A stretch of 8,118 bases of DNA from Candidatus Atribacteria bacterium (GTDB lineage: Bacteria > Atribacterota > Atribacteria > Atribacterales > Atribacteraceae). Below, piece after piece: positions 1-6,644 of the stretch (position 1 is its first letter; the number at the start of each line of letters is the position of its first letter). The stretch spans positions 1 to 8,118 of the forward strand of contig PWXL01000033.1 of NCBI GenBank assembly GCA_003561145.1. Direction: 5' to 3'. The translations under genes were made by a program, and so were the position numbers. The notes under the pieces are model-generated. The model saw only the letters and a list, made by a program, of their open reading frames with translations. It was not told the DNA's origin and did not search any database.

Positions 1-26
1 AAGCCCCTGTAAAGAGTTGAGTGGTA

Positions 27-398
27 CTATTCCCGGGTGCGAAAAGAAGATCGAAAAAGAAGGAAAACCGCGTATAAAGAGAGGATGAGCAATACTCCAA
101 ACATCACAACAGGCGGCCATTCACCTCGATGGGCAAAATACCCCGGGCTTTGGATCAATGTGTATATGAGCATCCCGTAAGCCACAAGGGCAACCTGCAC
201 ACCTTGCGGGCGGTTCCGCATGAGAAGATGAGCGCAAATAATGAGAAAAACAGCGGTTACCGCTTCTGCGACTATGTGCATGACTATTCTTGCAGGTTCG
301 GTTTCCAATTCCGGGACCTGTCCGGTGGCAATGAAATATGCCCACTGAATGAACATCAGGATGCCGACAACCAGCGCGAAATATACGGGAAATTTCAT
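27..398 (-). CDS. Small four-helix integral membrane protein, unknown function
   Basis: A 123-residue hydrophobic protein that I do not recognise. Four membrane segments are visible at about residues 5-25, 38-60, 66-84 and 96-116, with short loops and a basic C-terminal tail (RSSFRTRE) that is probably cytoplasmic. No catalytic motif is apparent. I placed the start at the ATG at 398 because an AAAGGAG ribosome binding site lies 8 bases upstream. The open frame continues upstream to 515, but that would overlap the preceding gene by 77 bases and add a non-hydrophobic leader. The gene begins 40 bases after the stop of the serine hydrolase, so the two are probably co-transcribed. By context it could be a partner or accessory of that secreted hydrolase, but this is only inference. 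I am confident it is coding and have no view on function. Confidence 0.72.
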   Translation of the reverse strand: MKFPVYFALVVGILMFIQWAYFIATGQVPELETEPARIVMHIVAEAVTAVFLIICAHLLMRNRPQGVQVALVAYGMLIYTLIQSPGYFAHRGEWPPVVMFGVLLILSLYAVFLLFRSSFRTRE

Positions 399-406
399 AT
401 GAAAAT

Positions 407-413
407 CTCCTTT
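407..413 (-). promoter_or_regulatory. Ribosome binding site fixing the start of the small membrane protein
   Basis: The minus strand reads AAAGGAG, 8 bases before the ATG at 398. This decides for the internal ATG and against the longer open frame that starts at 515. Confidence 0.75.
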
Positions 414-438
414 GTAAATGGAAAAGTATTGTGAAATA

Positions 439-1644
439 TCAGAACCCTGCAATACCTCTTGCCTTTTGGGCAAGTTCAACCTTGAACGCTCCTTGACCCC
501 AAACATCCTCGGCATTCAAGAGAGAAGAAAAAACCATCACGGTGACTTCATCATCAGGATCATACCGCACAACGGTCATATATCCTGCGTGAGCTCCATT
601 GTGACCGTAACCCAGTCCCTCTGTATACGTGATTCCCAACCCATACCAGACATGGAATTCACCGGTCTGGGTAACATCGCTCATCATGGCCACGGTGCCC
701 GGTGCAAGACCAGCATTCCCAGAACGTAAAAGAGTTATCCACGTAGCGAGGTCCCGTGGCGTGGTGATGATATTACCCTCGGCGACCGCCTGGGACATAT
801 TGTCTTCGGTTGTCTCATAGACCTTTCCACCGTAAAAAATATACCCGGTCGCATAGGGAGAAGGAAGTGTCATTTCATCCCCCTGGCTGGGAAAACTCGT
901 TCCGCTCAGACCAAGGGGCTTCACAAATGTTGTCTCGACATACTCCCTGTAGGTCATACCGCTCACCCGTTCGATGATCTTGCCCAACATGGAGTAACCG
1001 GTATTGCTGTAATGAAAACCCTCACCCGGTTCCCAGTAGGAAAGGTTGTTTTCTGCAACTACCCCGACCAGTTCGTCAAACGTGAAGGTATGGTCTTCAC
1101 CTGACTTTTGCCGGACATATTCTGTATACCGCCGACCGGCATAAGACGCCTCAGCGTTTTCAGGAATATCGTCGTTACTCACGTCAAAAACACCGGCCCG
1201 GTGCCCTAAAAGCTGGCGAATGGTGATCAGATTTTTATAAGGGATATCATATTCCGCCGTGTCAGGAAGATATGGTTGTGTTGTCCCGGGAATAGTATCA
1301 ACGATGGAATCCTCAATATCGAGGAGCCCCTCTTGATGCATGAACATTATGGAAGCGGCCGTGAATGTCTTGGTGGTGCTCGCGCCACGGAAGTGGATAT
1401 GCTGATCGACATCTTCCTGCATGCCGGTTGCGGCAAAAAAGCTTTTCTCCGGCGTCAGAAGATATACAGCGATACCTCCTTCATGCACACTCAGTTTCTC
1501 CTGGTAGGCAGCCCACTCCTGACTCACCAATGCCATGAGTTCTCCTTCAACCTGGTTACTGGACTGAGCTCCTGCAGACAACGAAACCTGCGATAATATG
1601 ATCAGAAAAACGATACCACTCGTCAGGCTTTTCATGTAATTCAT
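439..1644 (-). CDS. Secreted serine hydrolase, beta-lactamase class C / penicillin-binding-like family
   Basis: A 401-residue protein of the serine beta-lactamase-like family (class C beta-lactamases, D-alanyl-D-alanine carboxypeptidases, EstB-type esterases). A Sec signal peptide covers about residues 1-26 (hydrophobic core IVFLIIL, likely cut near AGA-QS), so the enzyme acts outside the cytoplasm. The three family motifs are present. The SxxK catalytic motif is S89-T-T-K92 in FRGASTTKTFTA. The second motif is Y212-S-N214 in HYSNTGYSMLGKI. The third, KTG-like motif is H352-A-G354 in GHNGAHAGY. HxG in place of KTG is common in the esterase and peptidase members, so a peptidase, esterase or lactamase-like hydrolase of unknown substrate is more likely than true antibiotic resistance. 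The length is usual for the family. The ATG at 1644 has a weak G-rich site about 8 bases upstream; Met4 is an alternative. The small membrane protein follows 40 bases downstream. Confidence 0.88.
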   Translation of the reverse strand: MNYMKSLTSGIVFLIILSQVSLSAGAQSSNQVEGELMALVSQEWAAYQEKLSVHEGGIAVYLLTPEKSFFAATGMQEDVDQHIHFRGASTTKTFTAASIMFMHQEGLLDIEDSIVDTIPGTTQPYLPDTAEYDIPYKNLITIRQLLGHRAGVFDVSNDDIPENAEASYAGRRYTEYVRQKSGEDHTFTFDELVGVVAENNLSYWEPGEGFHYSNTGYSMLGKIIERVSGMTYREYVETTFVKPLGLSGTSFPSQGDEMTLPSPYATGYIFYGGKVYETTEDNMSQAVAEGNIITTPRDLATWITLLRSGNAGLAPGTVAMMSDVTQTGEFHVWYGLGITYTEGLGYGHNGAHAGYMTVVRYDPDDEVTVMVFSSLLNAEDVWGQGAFKVELAQKARGIAGF

Positions 1645-1728
1645 TTCTTTTTCCCCCAGTTGTTATATGTACGAACCGATATCCCCTACCCCGGTGTCCA
1701 TCAATATATCATCTATCGTCATGAAACT

Positions 1729-1764
1729 GGAATACGGTAACAACACCGTCCATTCCGTTTTTTT
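1729..1764 (+). terminator. Rho-independent terminator-like hairpin, plus orientation
   Basis: GGAAT-ACGGT (1729-1738), a six-base loop, then ACCGT-CC-ATTCC (1745-1756) makes a 10-bp stem with a two-base bulge. It is followed at once by G and seven T residues (1758-1764). This is a textbook intrinsic terminator for plus-strand transcription, yet no plus-strand gene lies upstream. On the minus strand the same stem is followed only by AGTTTC, a poor T-tract, so it would be a weak terminator for the importer operon. Confidence 0.6.
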
Positions 1765-1784
1765 CAAATACCTGGGTATTCCGA

Positions 1785-1832
1785 ATGAAAAAAACAAAAT
1801 ACCTTATAAACAGCTCATTATGGATATAGGTA
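1785..1832 (-). terminator. Possible weak terminator after the importer operon
   Basis: On the minus strand TACCT-ATA (1832-1825) can pair with TAT-AAGGTA (1808-1800), with one bulged base and a 16-base loop. The tract ATTTTGTTTTTTTC follows. The T-tract is good, but the stem has only two G-C pairs, so its strength is doubtful. Its position, about 80 bases after the last permease gene, suits an operon end. Confidence 0.35.
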
Positions 1833-1909
1833 GAAAGTGGAAAATAGGTTTGCTGATATTCCGTGAAACGGGAATCCCCTAATCGCCGTTTGACTTCTTC
1901 AACCAACGC

Positions 1910-2740
1910 TCAACCCTTAACAGCTCCAAAGGTAAGGCCTTTTACCAGGTATTTTTGCACAGCCATGGTCATGATGAAAATAGGAATGATGGAAATAATG
2001 ATCAGGGCTGACATTTCCCCCCACAATATCCTGGTGGGGGCTAAAAAGGCGGAAAGCTGGACAGACACCGTGCGGGCGGCTTCCCTGGTTAAAATAAGGG
2101 CAAACAAAAACTCGTTACAGGAAAAGATGAAGCAGAAAATCCCCGTCACCACTATGCCGGGAGAAATCAAGGGTAAAACAATTCTGACCAAAGCACTGCC
2201 CCGTGTACAGCCGTCCACCATGGCCGCCTCTTCTATTTCCTTGGGAAACTCAACAAAAAAGCCGATCAGAAGCCAGACTGCAAAAGCTGCGTTAAAGGTA
2301 CTGTATACCCCCACAAGCCCCAGGTGGGTATCGATCAAACCCACTCTTCTCATCAACAAAAAAAGGGGTATGATTACCGCAATGGGAGGGAACATTCTCT
2401 GAGAGAGAATCCAAAAAGGCAGGCTCCCTCTACCCCCCCAAAACCGGGCAATTCCGTAGGCAGCCGGAATACTCACCAATAATACCAGCAAGGTATTCAA
2501 GGAGGAAATCACCAAGCTGTTTCTCAAGTAACCAAGACCGGCAGTGTAAAGAATGTACTGGTAGTTGGCCAATGTAGGTTCCCGTGGTACCCATACCGGT
2601 GGATAGGTGTAGTATTCACCGATATGTTTAAAAGAGGTGGAAACCGTCCATGCAATGGGAAACAGGGCGGCAAAAAGAGCCAGAGCTAAACCGGCGTATA
2701 TCAAGACAGCCTTTATTAACACTTGAGTTCTTTTTCTCAT
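1910..2740 (-). CDS. ABC sugar-type transporter permease, MalG-like
   Basis: A 276-residue inner-membrane subunit of a carbohydrate-type (CUT1) ABC importer. The first membrane helix is at about residues 8-32, followed by the periplasmic segment typical of MalG proteins (TSFKHIGEYYTYPPVW, then EPTLANYQYIL). About five more helices run to residue 260. The cytoplasmic EAA loop that docks the ATPase is clear: E171-A-A-M-V-D176-G177 through the conserved IVLPLISPG near residues 187-195. The C-terminus VQKYLVKGLTFGAVKG is the usual ending of this subfamily. The ATG at 2740 lies 5 bases after the stop of the MalF-like gene, with AAGGAAG about 10 bases upstream, so the two permeases are co-transcribed and probably translationally coupled. 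Substrate cannot be read from the permease; sugars or polyols are the family norm. Confidence 0.93.
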   Translation of the reverse strand: MRKRTQVLIKAVLIYAGLALALFAALFPIAWTVSTSFKHIGEYYTYPPVWVPREPTLANYQYILYTAGLGYLRNSLVISSLNTLLVLLVSIPAAYGIARFWGGRGSLPFWILSQRMFPPIAVIIPLFLLMRRVGLIDTHLGLVGVYSTFNAAFAVWLLIGFFVEFPKEIEEAAMVDGCTRGSALVRIVLPLISPGIVVTGIFCFIFSCNEFLFALILTREAARTVSVQLSAFLAPTRILWGEMSALIIISIIPIFIMTMAVQKYLVKGLTFGAVKG

Positions 2741-2745
2741 GTTCC

Positions 2746-3639
2746 TTACGCTTCCTTGGGCCTCATGAGTCTAATAAAAATCATGGTTAAAGCAATGGTT
2801 ACGATAAGGATAATATAAGAGATAGCAGCGGCATACCCCATGCGAAAATGTCTGAACCCCACCAGGTAGGCATAAAAACTTATAGTCTCTGTTCTTCCTC
2901 CCGGACCTCCCATGGTCAAAACATATATAATGTCAAAAAGCTTTATAGTGTCTATCATCCTGATGAGCACTACGGCCAGAATAGGCAATTTCAGTAATGG
3001 AAGGGTTATATAGGAAAATGCTTGAAAGGAAGAAGCACCGTCGATCTTGGCCGATTCGTAGCACTCCAGGGGAATGGACTGGAGACCGGCCAAAACAACC
3101 ATCATAACCAGCGGGGTCCATACCCAAACATCGGTAAAAATAACAGCCAGAACCGCCAGGTTTCGGTCCGCCAACCAGGCCCATTGAGCGTCTAATCCCA
3201 ACATTCTTAAAAAAGCGTTAATAGCACCGTATTTCTCATGGTAAAGCATTCTCCACTTCAATCCCGCTACTATTGGTGAAATCATAACCGGAGTAACCAG
3301 AAGAGAAATGATAACGGATTTGCCATAGATATTCCGGTGGAGAAGAATTGCCAGACCCAGCCCGATAAGCAGTTGCAGTCCGATACTCGGTCCACCGATC
3401 ATAAGGGTATTTCTAAAGGAACTCCAAACTCTGCTGTCATGAAAAAGGGCCTGGACGTAGTTGTCAACTCCGGCGAATATCCATCTTCCCCCTGTTCTTA
3501 AGTCACAGTGAAAAAAGCTCAGGGAAAGAGAATATACCAGGGGGAAAATCGTAATTACCAGCAAAATCAATATTACTGGTAATACATATTTAAAACGAGA
3601 TAAATAAATTTTCCACACTGTCACTTCTCGTACGTCCAA
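2746..3639 (-). CDS. ABC sugar-type transporter permease, MalF-like
   Basis: A 297-residue inner-membrane subunit pairing with the MalG-like protein. The first helix is at about residues 17-40, with about five more from residue 76 to 290. The EAA loop is at about 194-216 (YESAKIDGASSFQAF, then ITLPLL), and the segment IYVLTMGGPGGRTETISFYAY is highly typical of the family. The length is that of short MalF-type permeases, without the large periplasmic domain of E. coli MalF. The start is uncertain. The longest frame begins at a TTG at 3639 with no visible ribosome binding site. GTG codons at 3624 and 3618 are alternatives, and the one at 3618 has a modest GAGAAG just upstream. A stop codon lies shortly upstream of the TTG, which rules out a longer form. 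The gene follows the binding-protein gene after a 100-base gap containing a perfect stem-loop. Confidence 0.9.
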   Translation of the reverse strand: MDVREVTVWKIYLSRFKYVLPVILILLVITIFPLVYSLSLSFFHCDLRTGGRWIFAGVDNYVQALFHDSRVWSSFRNTLMIGGPSIGLQLLIGLGLAILLHRNIYGKSVIISLLVTPVMISPIVAGLKWRMLYHEKYGAINAFLRMLGLDAQWAWLADRNLAVLAVIFTDVWVWTPLVMMVVLAGLQSIPLECYESAKIDGASSFQAFSYITLPLLKLPILAVVLIRMIDTIKLFDIIYVLTMGGPGGRTETISFYAYLVGFRHFRMGYAAAISYIILIVTIALTMIFIRLMRPKEA

Positions 3640-3655
3640 TTTATTAATTTATAAG

Positions 3656-3690
3656 CTCAACCGGTGAGAGATGACCCCCCACCGGTTGAG
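3656..3690 (-). promoter_or_regulatory. Intercistronic stem-loop between binding protein and permease genes
   Basis: CTCAACCGGTG (3656-3666) and CACCGGTTGAG (3680-3690) form a perfect 11-bp inverted repeat around a 13-base loop. On the transcribed (minus) strand it is followed by CTTATAAATTAATAAATT, which is T-rich but not a clean T-tract. It sits 49 bases after the binding-protein stop and 16 bases before the TTG of the permease. By analogy with stem-loops in other binding-protein-dependent operons such as malE-malF, it may stabilise the upstream message or act as a leaky terminator, so that binding protein is made in excess over permease. The function is inferred; the repeat is directly visible. 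Confidence 0.7.
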
Positions 3691-3739
3691 TTGTGTTTAA
3701 ATACTCCCACACAAAGCCGGGAGTTGAATTTCCGCTGGA

Positions 3740-5107
3740 TTAATCAATCAACCCCAGCTCTTTCATTGCCTCAAGCTGAGACAACCAGGCACTTTTCTGT
3801 TCCTCAAAGCCCAATCTCCTGGTTATTTCCACCCATTCCCGGGCCGTGTCTTCAAGGGCCTCCTGGGCGGTCTTTTCTCCCGCATAGGCCAGGGTGAGCT
3901 GATAGTCAAGGACATCCATGTATTCCGCCGCTCCGGGGATTTGTAAGTCGGGAAAACCCTGTTCCAAGTTGGCTTCAATAGCGTCAAGATATTCTCCGGC
4001 AGCAGGCCAGGACGCCCGGAATTTGGGTGATACAAAATGGGTAACACGGTAAGGATCAAGGGAAGTGGCCGGATCGATAACTATGTCCAGGCTGATGTCC
4101 GGGTGGGTAATGAAGTGGATAAATTGAATAGCGGCTCCCTTTTTCTCTGAATACCTCGGAATGCCAAGGTTCCAACCACCGGCTACCATGGTTCTTTCCT
4201 GGGGAAGCACGGCATAACCGGTTTTACCCACTATTTCTGATTCCACGGGGTCCTCCGCCGCCTTTCCCACGCAGGTCCATTGTAAAACCATGGCCACATC
4301 ACCTTTTACATAGGCGGTTCTAACCTCCATGTAAGAGTAATCCAGGGCTCCAGGGGGCTCGTGGGGAATGGTCTCCAGAAGGTTCTCCAGGGCCTCTATC
4401 CCCACCGGAGAGTTGATCAGGGGGTTCATGTCTTCATCAAAATAATTCCCGCCAAAACCGGCAAACCTGGCTAAAAATGTCCAGTAGGTTCGGCCCCTTT
4501 TCAGATAGGAAGCTGATCCGTAATTTGTTACTCCGTCACCGGACCAATCCCAGCCCGCGAAATATTCTGCGATTTCCCGGTATTCTTCCCAGGTTTGAGG
4601 AGTGGAAAATCCATGCTCATCGAACAAATCACGGCGGTAATACAACATCCAGGTATCCCCGTCCCACGGCATTCCATACCATACTCCTTCCCAGCTACAG
4701 TACAAGTCAAGGAATATGGGCATGATGTCGTCCAGTTGAAAATCCAGGTCATACTGTTCGGCCAATGGTTCAAGGGGTTCCAGGTGGTGACTGTAATCGG
4801 CGATCCAAGCCGGGTTGAACTGTACGACATCGTAGGCACCGCTTTCGGCGAAAAATTCGGTCATCTGTTTTTCATAAATAACCTCCGGTGCCATCTCGAT
4901 AACCTCTACCTTGATGCCCGTTTTCCGCTCAAAAGCCTCCTGGAACATGTACACACCGGTAGCATGGGGAACAGCATGCACGGCAACGGTTATAGTTTCC
5001 CCGGCATATGGTTTTTGAGCATTAACCATCCCCCCACTGAAAAGAACCACTACCAAAATCGCCAGTACCAACCAAATAATTTTTTCTCTCCCGAAAGAAC
5101 TTGACAT
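3740..5107 (-). CDS. Extracellular solute-binding protein, family 1 (sugar ABC importer)
   Basis: A 455-residue periplasmic ligand-binding subunit that feeds the two downstream permeases. Residues 1-30 are a Sec signal peptide: charged N-terminus with GREK, hydrophobic core IIWLVLAILVVVLF, and cleavage probably after VNA30 before QKPYAG. There is no lipobox cysteine, so it should be a soluble periplasmic protein and not a lipoprotein. The mature part shows family 1 hallmarks: an ITVAV first strand, FERKTGIKVEVIE, YDVVQFNPAW, the YGMPWDGDTWMLYYRRDLFDE segment, TWEEYREIAEYF, and a later GDVAMVLQWT plus GGWNLGIP. Aromatic residues in these stretches suit sugar stacking. I chose the ATG at 5107 because AAGGAGG ends 9 bases upstream; a TTG at 5116 directly abuts that site and cannot be the start. 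Its own promoter lies at 5230-5258. The ligand is not predictable from sequence alone, but the neighbouring kinase and RuBisCO-like gene suggest a sugar or sugar acid. Confidence 0.93.
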   Translation of the reverse strand: MSSSFGREKIIWLVLAILVVVLFSGGMVNAQKPYAGETITVAVHAVPHATGVYMFQEAFERKTGIKVEVIEMAPEVIYEKQMTEFFAESGAYDVVQFNPAWIADYSHHLEPLEPLAEQYDLDFQLDDIMPIFLDLYCSWEGVWYGMPWDGDTWMLYYRRDLFDEHGFSTPQTWEEYREIAEYFAGWDWSGDGVTNYGSASYLKRGRTYWTFLARFAGFGGNYFDEDMNPLINSPVGIEALENLLETIPHEPPGALDYSYMEVRTAYVKGDVAMVLQWTCVGKAAEDPVESEIVGKTGYAVLPQERTMVAGGWNLGIPRYSEKKGAAIQFIHFITHPDISLDIVIDPATSLDPYRVTHFVSPKFRASWPAAGEYLDAIEANLEQGFPDLQIPGAAEYMDVLDYQLTLAYAGEKTAQEALEDTAREWVEITRRLGFEEQKSAWLSQLEAMKELGLID

Positions 5108-5116
5108 GGGTAACAA

Positions 5117-5123
5117 CCTCCTT
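5117..5123 (-). promoter_or_regulatory. Ribosome binding site of the solute-binding protein
   Basis: The minus strand reads AAGGAGG, 9 bases before the ATG at 5107, a near-perfect match to the 16S rRNA 3' end. It rules out the TTG at 5116. An A/T-only inverted repeat, TTAATAA (5122-5128) with TTATTAA (5141-5147), overlaps its upstream edge and could form a weak leader hairpin. Confidence 0.85.
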
Positions 5124-5229
5124 AATAAAATTTAATTTTCTTATTAAATAGAGGCTTCAACGAAAGCTTGAAAGAGTGTTGAGAAGTAAAATAGCGGCAA
5201 CCATTAAATAGTGAAAACTGTTACAAATT

Positions 5230-5258
5230 ATTATAACCTTTTCCCCTCGTATTTCCAA
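5230..5258 (-). promoter_or_regulatory. Sigma-70-type promoter of the ABC importer operon
   Basis: On the minus strand TTGGAA (5258-5253) is followed by exactly 17 bases and TATAAT (5235-5230). The -10 box is perfect and the -35 matches four of six. Transcription should start near 5223, giving a 5' leader of about 115 bases before the ATG at 5107. Because no clear terminator lies between the RuBisCO-like gene and this promoter, read-through from upstream may add to expression. Confidence 0.7.
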
Positions 5259-5300
5259 TGGGGGGTCCCTTTTATTTGCAATTCTTACGATTTCCATATA

Positions 5301-6644
5301 CTACTCAAATTGAAATTTCCGCGGGTGGAACTGGGGGGCCACCCGCAGCCAGGGTGTTACAGGTCTTTCCAGGTAACCCCATTTTTCGAGCGCTCTCCTG
5401 AGAGGATTGTTTTCCTGGCGCCGGGCATATTCTACGATAGGGATACCCTCCATCACGGAGGCGATAGCCTGCTGCCAGGCTTGAGCACCAGCGGTATATC
5501 CGTCGGGATGTCCCAACATGCCGCCTCCGGAGGGGATGAGGATGTCTTTGCCGTATTCGGCCATCAGGACCGGAGCCAATCCCGGGTAGGTACCGGCTGC
5601 CGGCATGGACCACATCTTCCGGAAACCATGAAAAGGTGCCTGTGCCACATGTTGGCAGCGAATCCCTTCCTCCAGGCTGACCATGGGGATGCTGGACCAG
5701 AAGGTAGGCGTGAGCGTGGTATCCACTCCACACAAGCGCAGGAGTTTGGTAAAGACCGGCCAGGAAATAGTTTTCATGGATGCGATCATATGTGAATTGT
5801 GCACCATAACCGGAATCGTTATTGCCGGGTCTTCGGTAATCTGGCGAATAGCTGACAGTCCCACCGAATAAGCGATGAGAAGGCCATTGGCACCCAGCTC
5901 AATGGCTTCATGGGCTTTGTCCTTCATCCTGGAGACTTCGTCGGTGATCGAGCACAGGTAAATCATTTTCTTGCCGGTCTTTTCGGCCGCCCGGTCGATG
6001 TTCTCCATCACCGCCTTCAGCCGGTCCCGGAAATTGTTGTTGTAAGTGTCGGAGGTCATTTCATCGTCTTTGCACATGTCCGCCCCGCCGATAGCGGTCT
6101 GGTAGACCTGTTGACCGGTTTCCTGGGGGGTCATGCCCATCTTGGGCTTGATGATATGGAGCGAGATCGGCCGTTCCGGCACCTGGAGCAGTTCCCGGAT
6201 CCCCGGAACCCCGAACTTCGGTCCCGAGAAGTTCTTGACCAGGTCCGCAGGCAGGAACACGTCGAGCAGGCGGAGGTCTTTCGAGTAAGCGAAGCAGTTG
6301 CCGGCGATGGACAAGAGCATCATGGGAACGTTGTTTTCCCAGGCGTTGATGGGGAAGGCGATCTGGACCACGGCGCATTTGGTAAACTGGTCAGCCGCCG
6401 GGAGTTCGTAATAGCCCACCACTTTGCCCGAGAGCATGCGGCGTACTTCTTCCGAATCTTCCGCTACCTTTTCCCAGGTCCCGGTTGAACCCTCGATGGC
6501 CATTGACTCGATCAACTTGAAGTGGTCGATGAATTTCTCCCCCTCCAGCCGGTCGTTCATGTAGTAAGTGGCCACGATATGATCGGCCAGGTTGATTCCG
6601 TCCATCACGTTTTCGAAGATGATTGGATCATGTACCCGTTCCAT
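5301..6644 (-). CDS. RuBisCO-like protein (form IV type), reaction unknown
   Basis: A 447-residue member of the RuBisCO large-chain superfamily. By alignment to spinach numbering, E51-x-S-T-G-T56-W57 matches E60/T65/W66, N116 matches N123, and K166-P-K168 matches K175/K177. In GGADMCKDDE, K192, D194 and E195 match the carbamylated K201 and metal ligands D203/E204; H282 matches H294. The phosphate-binding GGG (373-375) before LGHP is also kept. Missing or changed are the loop 6 lysine K334 (the region GVDTTLTPTFWSSIP has none), R295 (here N283) and S379 (near G351). So it should bind Mg2+ and enolise a substrate, but not fix CO2 like true RuBisCO. Known relatives include MtnW enolase, a 5-methylthioribulose-1-phosphate isomerase and apiose-pathway decarboxylases; I cannot place it in any of these. 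The ATG at 6644 has AAAGGAG 8 bases upstream and overlaps the RpiR gene by 17 bases, implying coupled translation. Confidence 0.92.
   Translation of the reverse strand: MERVHDPIIFENVMDGINLADHIVATYYMNDRLEGEKFIDHFKLIESMAIEGSTGTWEKVAEDSEEVRRMLSGKVVGYYELPAADQFTKCAVVQIAFPINAWENNVPMMLLSIAGNCFAYSKDLRLLDVFLPADLVKNFSGPKFGVPGIRELLQVPERPISLHIIKPKMGMTPQETGQQVYQTAIGGADMCKDDEMTSDTYNNNFRDRLKAVMENIDRAAEKTGKKMIYLCSITDEVSRMKDKAHEAIELGANGLLIAYSVGLSAIRQITEDPAITIPVMVHNSHMIASMKTISWPVFTKLLRLCGVDTTLTPTFWSSIPMVSLEEGIRCQHVAQAPFHGFRKMWSMPAAGTYPGLAPVLMAEYGKDILIPSGGGMLGHPDGYTAGAQAWQQAIASVMEGIPIVEYARRQENNPLRRALEKWGYLERPVTPWLRVAPQFHPRKFQFE

Larger units (their letters stand above)
1645..1909. other. 265-base intergenic region with several hairpins and no supported gene
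   Basis: This gap separates the importer operon from the serine hydrolase. It contains a 65-codon minus-strand frame (1709-1906) with no ribosome binding site and no recognisable protein features, which I do not annotate as a gene. It holds three inverted repeats: the strong hairpin plus T-run at 1729-1764 (plus orientation), a short palindrome AATACC-TG-GGTATT at 1767-1780, and a weak hairpin with T-tract on the minus strand at 1785-1832. A TATAAC at 1662-1667 could be a -10 box for the hydrolase, but I find no convincing -35 at the right distance. Confidence 0.55.

Noticed and set aside
399..515. Longer start for the small membrane protein at 515
   Set aside because: It overlaps the serine hydrolase by 77 bases, and the extra residues are not hydrophobic; AAAGGAG sits right before the ATG at 398.
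439..1644. Antibiotic-resistance AmpC beta-lactamase
   Set aside because: The third motif is HAG and not KTG, and there is no AmpR-type regulator nearby; the family is mostly peptidases and esterases.
1662..1667. TATAAC as the -10 box of the serine hydrolase promoter
   Set aside because: No acceptable -35 element at 16-18 bases upstream (the position reads GGTAGG), so I do not list it as a promoter.
1709..1906. 65-codon minus-strand frame in the gap after the importer operon
   Set aside because: No ribosome binding site, no recognisable motif or hydrophobic pattern, and it runs through several hairpins; likely chance.
4595..5104. 169-codon plus-strand frame opposite the binding protein
   Set aside because: It is a shadow of the solute-binding protein gene, which has clear family motifs, a signal peptide and a ribosome binding site.
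5108..5116. TTG start for the binding protein at 5116
   Set aside because: It directly abuts the AAGGAGG site with zero spacing, while the ATG at 5107 has 9 bases.
5237..5270. Hairpin CCCC/GGGG upstream of the importer as a terminator of the RuBisCO-like gene
   Set aside because: Only a four-base stem with a long loop and no T-tract on the minus strand; it also overlaps the importer promoter.
5301..6644. Genuine CO2-fixing RuBisCO
   Set aside because: The loop 6 lysine, the R295 equivalent and the S379 equivalent are absent, and no small subunit or phosphoribulokinase is nearby.
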